NCBI GenBank assembly: GCA_001803165.1
Contig: MHAZ01000004.1
Coordinates: 141,241 to 205,240, forward strand
DNA length: 64,000 nt
Direction: 5' to 3'
Origin: Stygiobacter sp. RIFOXYC2_FULL_38_25
Lineage (GTDB): Bacteria; Bacteroidota; Ignavibacteria; Ignavibacteriales; Melioribacteraceae
In this document: positions 1 to 9,300 of the stretch, one piece after another
How positions within the stretch are numbered: the stretch's first letter is position 1
Layout: each line of letters starts with the position of its first letter
Program-made: the position numbers and the translations under genes
Notes under the pieces: generated by a model
Databases searched by the model: none
What the model saw: only the letters and a program-made list of their open reading frames with translations
Told to the model about the DNA's origin: nothing

Positions 1-1890
1 AGAAAAGAAGCCGGAATACTTTTCCGGAGTGTAATCGGGAGTTTTTGTATCGTCATAATTTCTGAGCTTAACAATATCAAACTTGTTTATATCGCCATTT
101 GGTTTATCTCCTTCGAGAGGCGGATTATTTATCCACGAATATTTTTTTGAAGGATCAACTTTTTCTTGTTCATCTTTTCCGATTACAAAAATTTTATAAC
201 CTGTAGCAGTGTAGCCGGCGTAAGCAATTTCATTTTTATCATTTACCGAAGGCATAAACGCGCCTCCGGTTACATTTGTTAGCTGCTTCTTTTCTTTTGT
301 AGTCGGATCAACAGAATAGATATTGAAGATGCCGCTTTCGTCGCTAGAGTAATAAAGTTTGCCATCTTTAGTCTGAAATGGATTTCTTTCATCAGCAGCA
401 GAAGTAGTAACTAACTCGTAGCCGGAGCCATCAACATTGATTCGAGCAACATCTCTGTTCTCTTTTAGAGAGAAGTCAAAAAATATCTGAGAATCATCCG
501 CAGAAAATTTCGGATTGAAAACCTGCTCGCCTTGTTCAAAAAAAGTTAGCCGCTTAAAGTTCTTTCCGTCTATATCAACTGTTCCAAGATTAACAGTTCC
601 ATCATTCTGATAGATGAACACGATTTTTTTGCCATCGTGAGATACGTTTGGATTGTTAGCACGCAAACCGTGAGTTAATCTTGTTTCTTTTTCGGTATCC
701 AAATCATAAACATATAAGTCGTGTATGTTCACCCATTTCGGATTGTCATCGCTCAGTTCAGCGTAAACTATTTTGTTCGTTCCCGGAATGAATGATGAAG
801 TTGAGCGAACTTTGGACTTGATTAACTTTTCCTTCTTTGTCGCAAAATCATAGAGATACAATGAAGAGAGACTCATGTAATTGTTCGACTTGTTGGAAAT
901 GTAAAGAAGCTTAGAGCCATCGGAAGAATAAATCGGATGAAAATTTCCAAATCCTTCCGAAGCAATTATTTCTCCCGTTACTTTATTGGAAAGTACATCG
1001 GCGCTTCTCTTTATGTAATCACTCTTAAGATAACTGCTCCACTCGTTATAAATTTCATCGCCATCTTTGCCAAGAACATCTTCAAAAGCAGCGTCAATTG
1101 TAAAGTTGGTTAGCTTGCCAAGTTTGTGTGTTACTTCGCGCAATTTATCTTCGCCATACTTTTGAGAAATGTAACGCGTGAGCGCGAAGCCGGAATTGTA
1201 AACCGATTCGTTACCCAAACTTGTTTTCTCAAACACTCCCATTTGATTCCAAGTAAGCAGTTTATTTTCGAGAGCGTAACTGCGCAGAATCATATCGCGG
1301 TGAGTGTCCCAGTCATCGTAACCAAATTCTTTACGCATGTACTGAGCTGTTCCTTCAGCAAACCAAGCCGGAACGTTTATTCCCGGAATTGGATACGACG
1401 CAATAAAATTTGGAAAGCCGTAAAGAATATCGGGACGGCGTTTGTCTTCATAATTTAGAAATTGCAAATAGAAAACCGGAAGTGTGCGGGAAAGTTTCAA
1501 GCCGGATTGAATCTGCACCATGTGCGTAAACTCGTGAGAGATTACATTGCGTAACCAATTGTGTGTGCCGCGCAAATCAAAATCCAGCGACGACGCCCAA
1601 ATCTCAATCTTGTTATCAAAGAAATAAGTAGCGCCGTTAGAGTAATCATCAATGTCTTTTATAATGTAGTCAACCGTTTCCGGTTCGTATTGATAAAGCG
1701 AAGTAATCGGCTCCCAAACTTCATCGGCAATTTTTGCTACAACTCTTGCAGTGCGCTCTGCTTCTTCGTGGTAATGAACGCGGACGTGCTTCCCTTTTAT
1801 TGTAAGCCAATTATAATCCGGATTGTATTCATTGTACTGCGCAAAGAGCGGAGACAACGTAAGAAGGAATATTAAAATTATTTTTCGCAT
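1..1890 (-). CDS. Secreted gluzincin metalloprotease with beta-propeller repeats, C-terminus beyond window
   Basis: The reading frame is open from an ATG at 1890 to the left edge, giving 630 codons without a stop. A signal peptide (about residues 1-18, ending LFAQ) is followed by a peptidase-MA-like domain with a zinc motif HEFTH at residues 119-123 and a probable third ligand, E179, in AEGTAQY. From about residue 290 onward there are repeated TolB/PD40-like strands (for example HPIYSSDGSKLLYIS and NPNVSHDGKKIVF), so a beta-propeller follows the protease domain. It starts 3 nt after the stop of the upstream M6-like gene and is the last visible gene of the porU-porV operon, which suggests a periplasmic or surface role. 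The substrate is unknown. Fold and zinc motif are seen; protease activity is inferred. Confidence 0.85.
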   Translation of the reverse strand, partial: MRKIILIFLLTLSPLFAQYNEYNPDYNWLTIKGKHVRVHYHEEAERTARVVAKIADEVWEPITSLYQYEPETVDYIIKDIDDYSNGATYFFDNKIEIWASSLDFDLRGTHNWLRNVISHEFTHMVQIQSGLKLSRTLPVFYLQFLNYEDKRRPDILYGFPNFIASYPIPGINVPAWFAEGTAQYMRKEFGYDDWDTHRDMILRSYALENKLLTWNQMGVFEKTSLGNESVYNSGFALTRYISQKYGEDKLREVTHKLGKLTNFTIDAAFEDVLGKDGDEIYNEWSSYLKSDYIKRSADVLSNKVTGEIIASEGFGNFHPIYSSDGSKLLYISNKSNNYMSLSSLYLYDFATKKEKLIKSKVRSTSSFIPGTNKIVYAELSDDNPKWVNIHDLYVYDLDTEKETRLTHGLRANNPNVSHDGKKIVFIYQNDGTVNLGTVDIDGKNFKRLTFFEQGEQVFNPKFSADDSQIFFDFSLKENRDVARINVDGSGYELVTTSAADERNPFQTKDGKLYYSSDESGIFNIYSVDPTTKEKKQLTNVTGGAFMPSVNDKNEIAYAGYTATGYKIFVIGKDEQEKVDPSKKYSWINNPPLEGDKPNGDINKFDIVKLRNYDDTKTPDYTPEKYSGFFS

Positions 1891-1893
1891 GGA

Positions 1894-4800
1894 TTATTTG
1901 ATCACCGCAATCTTGATAATTTTGTTTGCTGATTTACCACTTGAACTAACAACTTCGAGGTTAGCATAAAAAACTCCGCTCTGGACTTTTCCTATTTCCC
2001 AATCAATTTCATTATCCATTCCGCCAACTGCATTTCCACTAAGAGATGTTACAAGCGCGCCTGAAAGATCGAAAATCTTTACTGTTGCTGTAGAGTTTTC
2101 CGAAACGTAGTAACGAATCTTTGTAGAACTTCCGTAAACCGGATTAGGCCAGTTGTATGCTTTTGTCGTTGGGAAGAAATCTGAGCTCGGCGTATAAGTA
2201 TTGGTTAATTCCAAATAAGCATTTCCAGATGAGTTTCCATTCTCTGCCGCCCAACTTACTTTACCTTGAACCGGAGAAAGTTGCCATGCGCTTAAGTGTC
2301 CATTGTAATCTATTACACCAAGAACAGGTTTATAAGATGGCAATGGTCCCATTGTAGGGAGTTCTTCGCTAAATAAAACCGGACTAACAGCAGGATAGTT
2401 TCCATATTGTAAAGGATAACCGCCCAACACTTTACCAGTTGATGGGTTAATAGCGTAAAGTTTACCATAAGTTAATGCTAGTATTTCAGAAACTCCATCA
2501 TTATTTAGGTCAAGTACAATAGGTGTTTTAGCAAATTTTTGGTCTTTAATATTAATAGGAAAATTTTCTAACAGTACACCATTGAGACCATAAGCTTTTA
2601 ACTCAAAATCTTCAATGGTAAGCAAATATGGCTTGCCATTATTCAAAATATCTGCAACAGCATACTTTGGAATTGTATTCTTTTTTGTCAATTCAAAATA
2701 GTTTTCAATTTTTCCGTTTCTAATTACAGTTACCGTTCTTGTTCCATCCTCAAAAACACTAAACGCAATATTCAAGTAATCGCCATTTGCATCTTTAACT
2801 ATTAAATGTTGGTACTGTCCACTAATGTTGCCACTAGTTTCATTCCCTTTACTGTCTATAATTGACTTGCCAACAATAACTGAGTAATAGTTGTCTGTAC
2901 TTTCGAAAGGTCTATTTATTTTAGAAATAGCACCGGAAGAAATTTTCTTAATTGATTCCGGTGGAATTTTTCCAGATTGAATCAGTTTATCTACATCTGT
3001 TTCAACTAAGCTACCATCTTTCAATCCAAAACTTAAATAAATTGCCCCACCCTTCTTGCTGAACAATAAATTAGAGCTAACTTCTGCCGGAGAAGTAATT
3101 GTCGTAACTTTTTCAATTATCGTTCCTGAAGAGTAATCGTTTGAATAAATATTAATTTTGTTATCAAGCTGCGATGCAACCAACTGCCTTTTATTTATTG
3201 ATACCCCAATTAGATTTAAGGTATTACTAAAATTCGGGAAATAAAAAAGAAGTTTTCCTTCGGAAGAAAATTTACTGAAGTTATTATAGTCCAAAACAAA
3301 AAATTCAACTCCTCTATTACCTTGAAGCATCAGCAAATAGTGATTCGGACCCTGAGCTAAGATTGGTAAATCAACATTTGCAACTAACTTTTGCTGATCA
3401 TTCCCAAACGAAACATTAAAACTCATCATGTTGTTGAGTTCAGAAAAAGAATCAATTGTAATTAAACTGTTGCTGCCTAAGTTGGAATTTGTGTTCGGCT
3501 TGCTGGTTGGCGAGAAACTGTTCTTGTAAAACTTGGCTTTATTCCCTTTATACCAAAAATCTTCCTTTGTTCCCTCTCCAATAAACGAACCAAAAATTGA
3601 AGAAAAAGTTTCGCCAATATCCTGTATGCCATCGGCTTCTTCTACATCAACACCTTTGTACATCAAATCGGTATTGATTTTATTCTCTCCAATCTTTGAG
3701 TTAATTACCATCTCATCAATATGCCAAATTACAATTCCATTACCCGGGACTGCGGCATCATATTCATCAACATCTATTACTACTCCACCTTTAATGTCTG
3801 TTGGCTGAAAATTGAAAAGCCCGCTTGTGTCCTTCTGAATTGTCTTTTGATAAACAAGGGTATCTTTCTTCATCGTTTGCTTATCAATCGTAACTTTTCT
3901 AATCGTAAGTATCAGATTATCTTTTTTAGCGTCTTGCTGACGATTTTCAACAAGATAGTATTCCTTTGAGCCGATTGGAATTTTAACAAGTGTTGTATCG
4001 GTTGCCGTAGCCGCTGCTCTATTAGCAACATTTACTTTGCCGCCGGCTAATGAAATTTCTTTTGGCTGTTCCCATCCTAAATACATTTTTTCCCATGGTG
4101 ATGGTTCCGGCGGGAACATTCCATTATTAGCAACAATAGCTTGTCCATCCATTAAACCAAATCTGCCAATCGCGCTTTTACCGGTTTCGGTGTCGAACAA
4201 ATCAGGTAAGCCTAAATGACTTCCAATGTTTGCAACCAGAGCACCGTTGATTGTAATCTGCAACAAACCAACCGAATTATCTATGTAGGTCTGCTCGCGA
4301 GATTCGGTTTCCGGCATTATTAATGTGTTTTTAATTGAGCCGCTTTTAGTTGCAAAGCCGGCGAACTGCGTTCCAAAAATATTTTTAAGTGAAGAAGTGC
4401 TTAAGTATAGCGAAGGCATATTTCTGTCTATGGAGAAATTACCTAAGTCCAAGCCGCTGCTGACACCCGCGTGGAAGATTACAAACAAGTCATAATCAGA
4501 AAACTTCACGTTGGAAAATTTCTGATCAGCAAGTTTCCATACTTCTTCGGAAAATTTGCCGAGAGGAGAAAGGTCTGTGGATTTATATCCCGGTACATAC
4601 TCGCGCATTGTTTGCGAAACCGTAATTACTTCCGGCAATACTTTGTAGGTCAAGTTCAACTTTCCGCCGGAAACTTTTTTAAAGTAATTCTTCGCGAACA
4701 AAAGATGATCGGCAAAATATTCATCGTTATGCGGCAGCGGATCGAGAATTGTATCTCCGTAAACTTGTGTATAGTGAGAACCAAACTTTCCCGTTCCAAT

Positions 4801-4977
4801 TGTCGCATCATATTTATCTTCCTGGAAATCAACCATAACAGCTAAAATCCTGAGCGTATCCGAAGATGAAATGTTTTGCACTTGATTTTGCGGAACAGCG
4901 AAACGCTTATTATAAGATTGGGCAGTAATGCTGCCCAATCCTAAGATCAATATTAGAAAACCAACTAAGTTTTTCAT
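1894..4977 (-). CDS. M6-like secreted protein with lost zinc motif and T9SS-type C-terminus
   Basis: This 1027-residue protein has a signal peptide (about 1-19) and the scaffold of M6 (immune inhibitor A-like) peptidases: the YFKKVSGGKLNL strand, DYDLFVIFHAG, GLPDLFDTETG and SPWEKMYLGW. In active M6 enzymes GLPDLYD is preceded by HExxH. Here the aligned residues 249-253 read ANIGS, and only H254 lies next to the motif, so the catalytic and zinc residues appear lost. The middle is a long beta-rich region with VLDLNNDGVSEILALTYGKLYAI, an FG-GAP-like strand. The C-terminus (YNWPNPVYGSSTKIRYYVSE through ANKIIKIAVIK) resembles a T9SS sorting domain. It lies 6 nt downstream of porV. A structural or binding role is inferred; an unusual active enzyme is not excluded. 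Confidence 0.85.
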   Translation of the reverse strand: MKNLVGFLILILGLGSITAQSYNKRFAVPQNQVQNISSSDTLRILAVMVDFQEDKYDATIGTGKFGSHYTQVYGDTILDPLPHNDEYFADHLLFAKNYFKKVSGGKLNLTYKVLPEVITVSQTMREYVPGYKSTDLSPLGKFSEEVWKLADQKFSNVKFSDYDLFVIFHAGVSSGLDLGNFSIDRNMPSLYLSTSSLKNIFGTQFAGFATKSGSIKNTLIMPETESREQTYIDNSVGLLQITINGALVANIGSHLGLPDLFDTETGKSAIGRFGLMDGQAIVANNGMFPPEPSPWEKMYLGWEQPKEISLAGGKVNVANRAAATATDTTLVKIPIGSKEYYLVENRQQDAKKDNLILTIRKVTIDKQTMKKDTLVYQKTIQKDTSGLFNFQPTDIKGGVVIDVDEYDAAVPGNGIVIWHIDEMVINSKIGENKINTDLMYKGVDVEEADGIQDIGETFSSIFGSFIGEGTKEDFWYKGNKAKFYKNSFSPTSKPNTNSNLGSNSLITIDSFSELNNMMSFNVSFGNDQQKLVANVDLPILAQGPNHYLLMLQGNRGVEFFVLDYNNFSKFSSEGKLLFYFPNFSNTLNLIGVSINKRQLVASQLDNKINIYSNDYSSGTIIEKVTTITSPAEVSSNLLFSKKGGAIYLSFGLKDGSLVETDVDKLIQSGKIPPESIKKISSGAISKINRPFESTDNYYSVIVGKSIIDSKGNETSGNISGQYQHLIVKDANGDYLNIAFSVFEDGTRTVTVIRNGKIENYFELTKKNTIPKYAVADILNNGKPYLLTIEDFELKAYGLNGVLLENFPINIKDQKFAKTPIVLDLNNDGVSEILALTYGKLYAINPSTGKVLGGYPLQYGNYPAVSPVLFSEELPTMGPLPSYKPVLGVIDYNGHLSAWQLSPVQGKVSWAAENGNSSGNAYLELTNTYTPSSDFFPTTKAYNWPNPVYGSSTKIRYYVSENSTATVKIFDLSGALVTSLSGNAVGGMDNEIDWEIGKVQSGVFYANLEVVSSSGKSANKIIKIAVIK

Positions 4978-4983
4978 TTATAC

Positions 4984-6192
4984 TTAAATGCCTCTTGGAA
5001 ATCCTAAAGTAGTTTCGCTCTTTGTTCCCCAGTTCATCGAAAGTGTAAAGCGAAGTGTGTTGGAAAGCGGGTGGTTCTCACTTCCCTTAAATACATCTGT
5101 AGTAATGTAACTGAAATCGAAGCCGTATAAATCATAACGGATACCGGCGCCGAGTGTCATAAATTTTCTATTACCAAATGCCGGGTCTTCATAAAATAAT
5201 CCGGCTCTTAGCGCAAACATAAAACCTTCTTTCATGTTGCCGTACCAGTATTCCAACCCGGTTGATGTTACAATGTCTCTAATTTCTTCGCCGAAGGATT
5301 GATCTCCCCAAGCTGTAAAGATTGCCTGATACCAATCTTTTCTTTTTGTTGTAGTAACTACAGTTGATGTATCTTCGCCGGTAATTCCATCTTTAATGTT
5401 TGTCTTACCTTTATCAACTAAAAGTTTGCTGAAGTCCAAAGTCCATGTAAGCGAATTGTATTCATCTTCGAATGGTCTTACTGCAAAACCAAAACGGAAG
5501 TTTGTTGGAATTGGATCTGCTTGAGCTTGATCTATGTAATAAATTTTTGGACCAAGATTGCTGAGGTTTACACCAAAGCTAAACTTGTTTCCTAAGTCGC
5601 CAATAAGAGGTAGTTCAAAATTCTGCGGTCTCCACATTGCGGCAACGTCGAAGCTAACAGAAGTTGCAACACCGGAACCTTGTTCTTGTTCTGTTGGCTT
5701 ATCCGCCAAACGGCTGTGTATCAGTCGGAAGTTGAAGCCCAGTCCCCAATCGTTACTTAGCTTAGTAGCATAACCGAGGGTTAGAGCAGCATCGAACGAG
5801 CGGAATTTTCCAACCGGGTCCGGCGAGTTTGAAAGCGTGCGTACAAACTCTCCATAATTCATATAAGTTACGCTTGCTGTTACACTTCCGCTTATATCTT
5901 CTATATACTGGCGGTAAGTTGCATAGTCGTAAAAAATATCCAGATTAAATTGCGGCAGCCAGTTACTATGTGTTAAGCTGACTTCTGAACCGGTTAAAAA
6001 AGCAATTCCGGCCGGATTCCAGAATATAGCAGAAGAATTATCTGCTAAACCTACTCCGGATTCTCCAAGTCCGCCGGCACGTGAATCCGGCGCAAGAATT
6101 AAAAACGGTACAGCGGCTTCGCCCTGAGCCTTAATAATATTTGCTGAGAAAAACATTGCACACACAATCATCAGCATCGAGATTCTTTTCAT
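4984..6192 (-). CDS. porV: Type IX secretion outer-membrane protein PorV
   Basis: This 402-residue protein has a signal peptide ending about residue 22 (IIKAQG) and the PorV/PorQ family signature near the mature N-terminus: PFLILAPDSRAGGLGESGVGLADNSSAIFWNPAGIAF. The rest alternates beta strands as in a 14-strand outer-membrane barrel and ends FTLSMNWG-like. In the known T9SS, PorV binds the C-terminal sorting domains of cargo leaving the translocon and carries them to the PorU sortase. The start is supported by AGGAGA about 8 nt upstream. Its position between porU and two secreted proteins supports the call. The PorQ paralogue is the alternative, but adjacency to porU favours PorV. Confidence 0.9.
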   Translation of the reverse strand: MKRISMLMIVCAMFFSANIIKAQGEAAVPFLILAPDSRAGGLGESGVGLADNSSAIFWNPAGIAFLTGSEVSLTHSNWLPQFNLDIFYDYATYRQYIEDISGSVTASVTYMNYGEFVRTLSNSPDPVGKFRSFDAALTLGYATKLSNDWGLGFNFRLIHSRLADKPTEQEQGSGVATSVSFDVAAMWRPQNFELPLIGDLGNKFSFGVNLSNLGPKIYYIDQAQADPIPTNFRFGFAVRPFEDEYNSLTWTLDFSKLLVDKGKTNIKDGITGEDTSTVVTTTKRKDWYQAIFTAWGDQSFGEEIRDIVTSTGLEYWYGNMKEGFMFALRAGLFYEDPAFGNRKFMTLGAGIRYDLYGFDFSYITTDVFKGSENHPLSNTLRFTLSMNWGTKSETTLGFPRGI

Positions 6193-6250
6193 TTATTGTT
6201 CTCCTAAGATTAATGTCATTTTGATATTTATTTTTCAAACATGATAACTT

Positions 6251-6340
6251 GGGCTAAAGCCCTTATTGATCAGGTTTGTTTTAACCCCACGCTTAAGCGT
6301 GGGGTTATTAATTCACTAAGTTAATTGGACTTTAGTCCAA
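6251..6340. repeat. Cluster of three palindromes in the porU-porV gap
   Basis: Three perfect palindromes follow one another: GGGCTAAAGCCC at 6251-6262, a 24-bp palindrome at 6283-6306 (AACCCCACGC TTAA-centred), and TTGGACTTTAGTCCAA at 6325-6340. No U-tract follows the hairpins in the direction of transcription, so a strong terminator is unlikely. The arrangement looks like a dispersed palindromic element that may tune or stabilise the porU-porV transcript. Confidence 0.7.
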
Positions 6341-6343
6341 GAT

Positions 6344-9300
6344 TTATTTAATTACTGCTAGTTTGCCAAGAATATTGTCTTTGAAACTTCCGTCAGCGGA
6401 TTCTACAATCAGCTTGTAAAGATATGTTCCGTTGGCGATCTGGTTTCCATCTTCATCGCGTCCGTCCCAATCAATCTTCACAAATTTTTCCAGCAAATCA
6501 CTCTCTTCAATTGTTTTGATCAATCTTCCGGCAACTGTATAAATTTTTATTTTAGTGTTGAATGCAGAGCTATAATTATGCTGAAATGTAAATGTTGTAT
6601 TCGAGGTCATCGGGTTCGGATAATTAACGACATCTCTAATAACAATTCCTTTATCTGCCGATACAACAGTAAACGCTGCTTCTTGAAATGAAAAATTATT
6701 AAAAACATCCCAAGCTTTCACTTTTATTTTGTAATCGCCTTGTGCCATTGAGTTAAAAGTATACTTTGCCAACCCGGATTTACCGCCCGAGTTTAAATCG
6801 CCGACAAAGTTATTCGTAAGATCATAAGTATTTGCCGCATCGTCATTAAGGACGGCTTCCAGCTTATGTCCAATTCCGGTTCCGGTTGTATTTAAGCCGG
6901 TTTGGTCTTTCAGCTTTGCAATCAAAGTAAAGTTAGGATTTACTAAATAGGAACTCTCAAAGTTTGTATCGTCAAAAAAGATTTCAATTTCCGGACCCTT
7001 ATTATCATTCGGCTGGTTCTGGTTTGTTCCGCCAACAACAATATTGCCCGAGTAACCAACCCCATCCGTTGTTGAATTTGAAACATAAGCAACAATCTTT
7101 CCATTCCTGTTTTCATAAGAAATATCTTTGGGAACAACAAACTCAGTTTCAAACCGACCATCACTTACCGAAGCTCTACCTTTGAAAATCAATCCGCCTT
7201 GTTGTTTAACGGAGTATCCCATTTCTTGGAAATAAATACTTCTTTCGGAATCGTAAACAGTGAGAACAACTTCGCCGTTAAGCGGATTAATCTTCCCTTC
7301 TTCGTTACGTACACTTCCTTTTATTTTTACATTGCTCAAGGCACTTACTTGAACTTGTGATCCTGCTGCTTTACTATTTACAGAATCAATTGATACCGGC
7401 AAAATTGGCAGATTGAGTCTTATAGTTGGATCACCAAATAGATGAAATTTTTCATCATTTTCCCGTTCAACCATAAACTGCTTGGTTAAAAAATAAGCTT
7501 TACCAACTCTAAGCGGCAAATTATTTGCGTCTTTTAACCGGAATAAATTTGTGTAAAGAGAATCGTTCAGCGTCGCATTGTACTGCGAAAAAACTATTCT
7601 CGATGCTGTAAAGGTTAAAATTGATCCGGCATCTTTCATATTCATCATTGTTTCTGTAGAACTTTGTTCAACAGGGTCATCATACTTACCGAAATCGCAA
7701 GTAGCAGCAGTTAAGAAAAAATAATTTGGATTTTTTAATTGCGGAATCGAAGTAGCCTTTTCAAATACATTTTCGTGAGCCCAGAGTTCCGGACTGCCAT
7801 GACCAATGTAATTAAGTATCAAAGTGCCGCCGTTAATAGAATTCAAAATGGCTTTGTTTACATCAGGTTTTCTTCTGCCGTTTCCTACATACATTGTGGG
7901 ATAAGCTACCAAATAAATTTTATCCTGGAATAAATATTTGGGCAATATTTGATTTGATAGATTTTCTGATTGTGATGTATGCAGGCTTCCGTCATCAGAG
8001 CCAATGCCTGCGGGACCATCATCCGCAATTAGTGTAACTGAGTTTCTCCAATCCCCTTTACTCTGTACTGTTTCATAACTAATGATCTTGTCTATCACGA
8101 TGTCTGCATCTTTAGCAGATTGGGCACAAATTCTGCCAACTGCCAAATCGGATTTCAAATCTATGCCTGAAACACGGACGAAATAATCGTCCGAAGTGTA
8201 AGCGCTTATTTGGCTCAATGATTCTTGAGTTTGATAAGTAGGTACAAAATTAATGTTGTTCTTCATCGTGTTCAGATAATCATAAGTGCCGTCACCAAAA
8301 AGCAAAACATAAGCAGGCTTTTGCTGCCAGTTATCATAGGCAAATTTAATAAAGTCACGGACTGCCATAGGATCAAAAACTCCGCCGGAGAATTCGTTAA
8401 AGATTTCATCAACATAGAACACTTGTGCGCTCATCTTGTTCGGCGAATCAGTAGTGCGATATTTGATGTATCTCTCGGCTTGCGTTTTCAATTCTTTTGG
8501 AGCTATAACTATTAATTCACTGCCCCCAATTGTGCCGCGGATATTAGAATTTTCAACCTTTGCCGCATTCGTTGGAGTTTTATATACACTGGAAGTAAAG
8601 GCATAATATTTACTTACATTGCCTTTGGTTTCCGAAGCTTGAAAGCGTGCTTGTCCGCCGCTAATTACCGAGTTTGAAATTAACTTAACATTAGAAAAAT
8701 CTGTAACATCAAATATTTGAATTGCACTGTTCGAAAAGTTTGTTAATGTATAATCAATAACAGCGGTAGTATCTTTGGAAAAGATTGTTAAGTTGTCGCT
8801 AAAAGCACGTAAAGATTTGTTGTAGCTAATTACTATATAATCTAAGTAGAGTTTTGTGCTTGCTGTCGGATCTACTAACGATATTTTGAGAACGCTTCTT
8901 TCATCAGCCAAGCCGCCACGGTAAACCGCTTGAGCTAAATCTGCAATACCATAATCATAGTGAGTATCAATTTGCCAAATTGTATTAGAATATATTTGGT
9001 TACCGGTTTCCTCTATTTTGTACTTTGTAGATGTAATTGATGTATGAGCTACCCGCACAATATATTCCACAGGAGTATTTAATACCCAACCATTTAAGGA
9101 GTTAATGAATGTGCGGCTCTTTAGGTTAGCATCTAATTGCTCGCCAAAATATTCTCTGCCGGATTCCCCAATGTTTAAGCTGTCTTTTTCATAAGACTTA
9201 AATGCGCGTGTAAATGTTTGGGGGAAAGAATTGCTCACATTTAACGAAGCTTTGTCCGCAATACGCTTTCCGGTTGTATTCCCAAAAGTCAGCCAGTAAT

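Noticed and set aside
1126..1875. Plus-strand open frames opposite the metalloprotease-propeller gene
   Set aside because: They are antisense to a 630-codon frame with a signal peptide and a zinc motif, and encode nothing recognisable.
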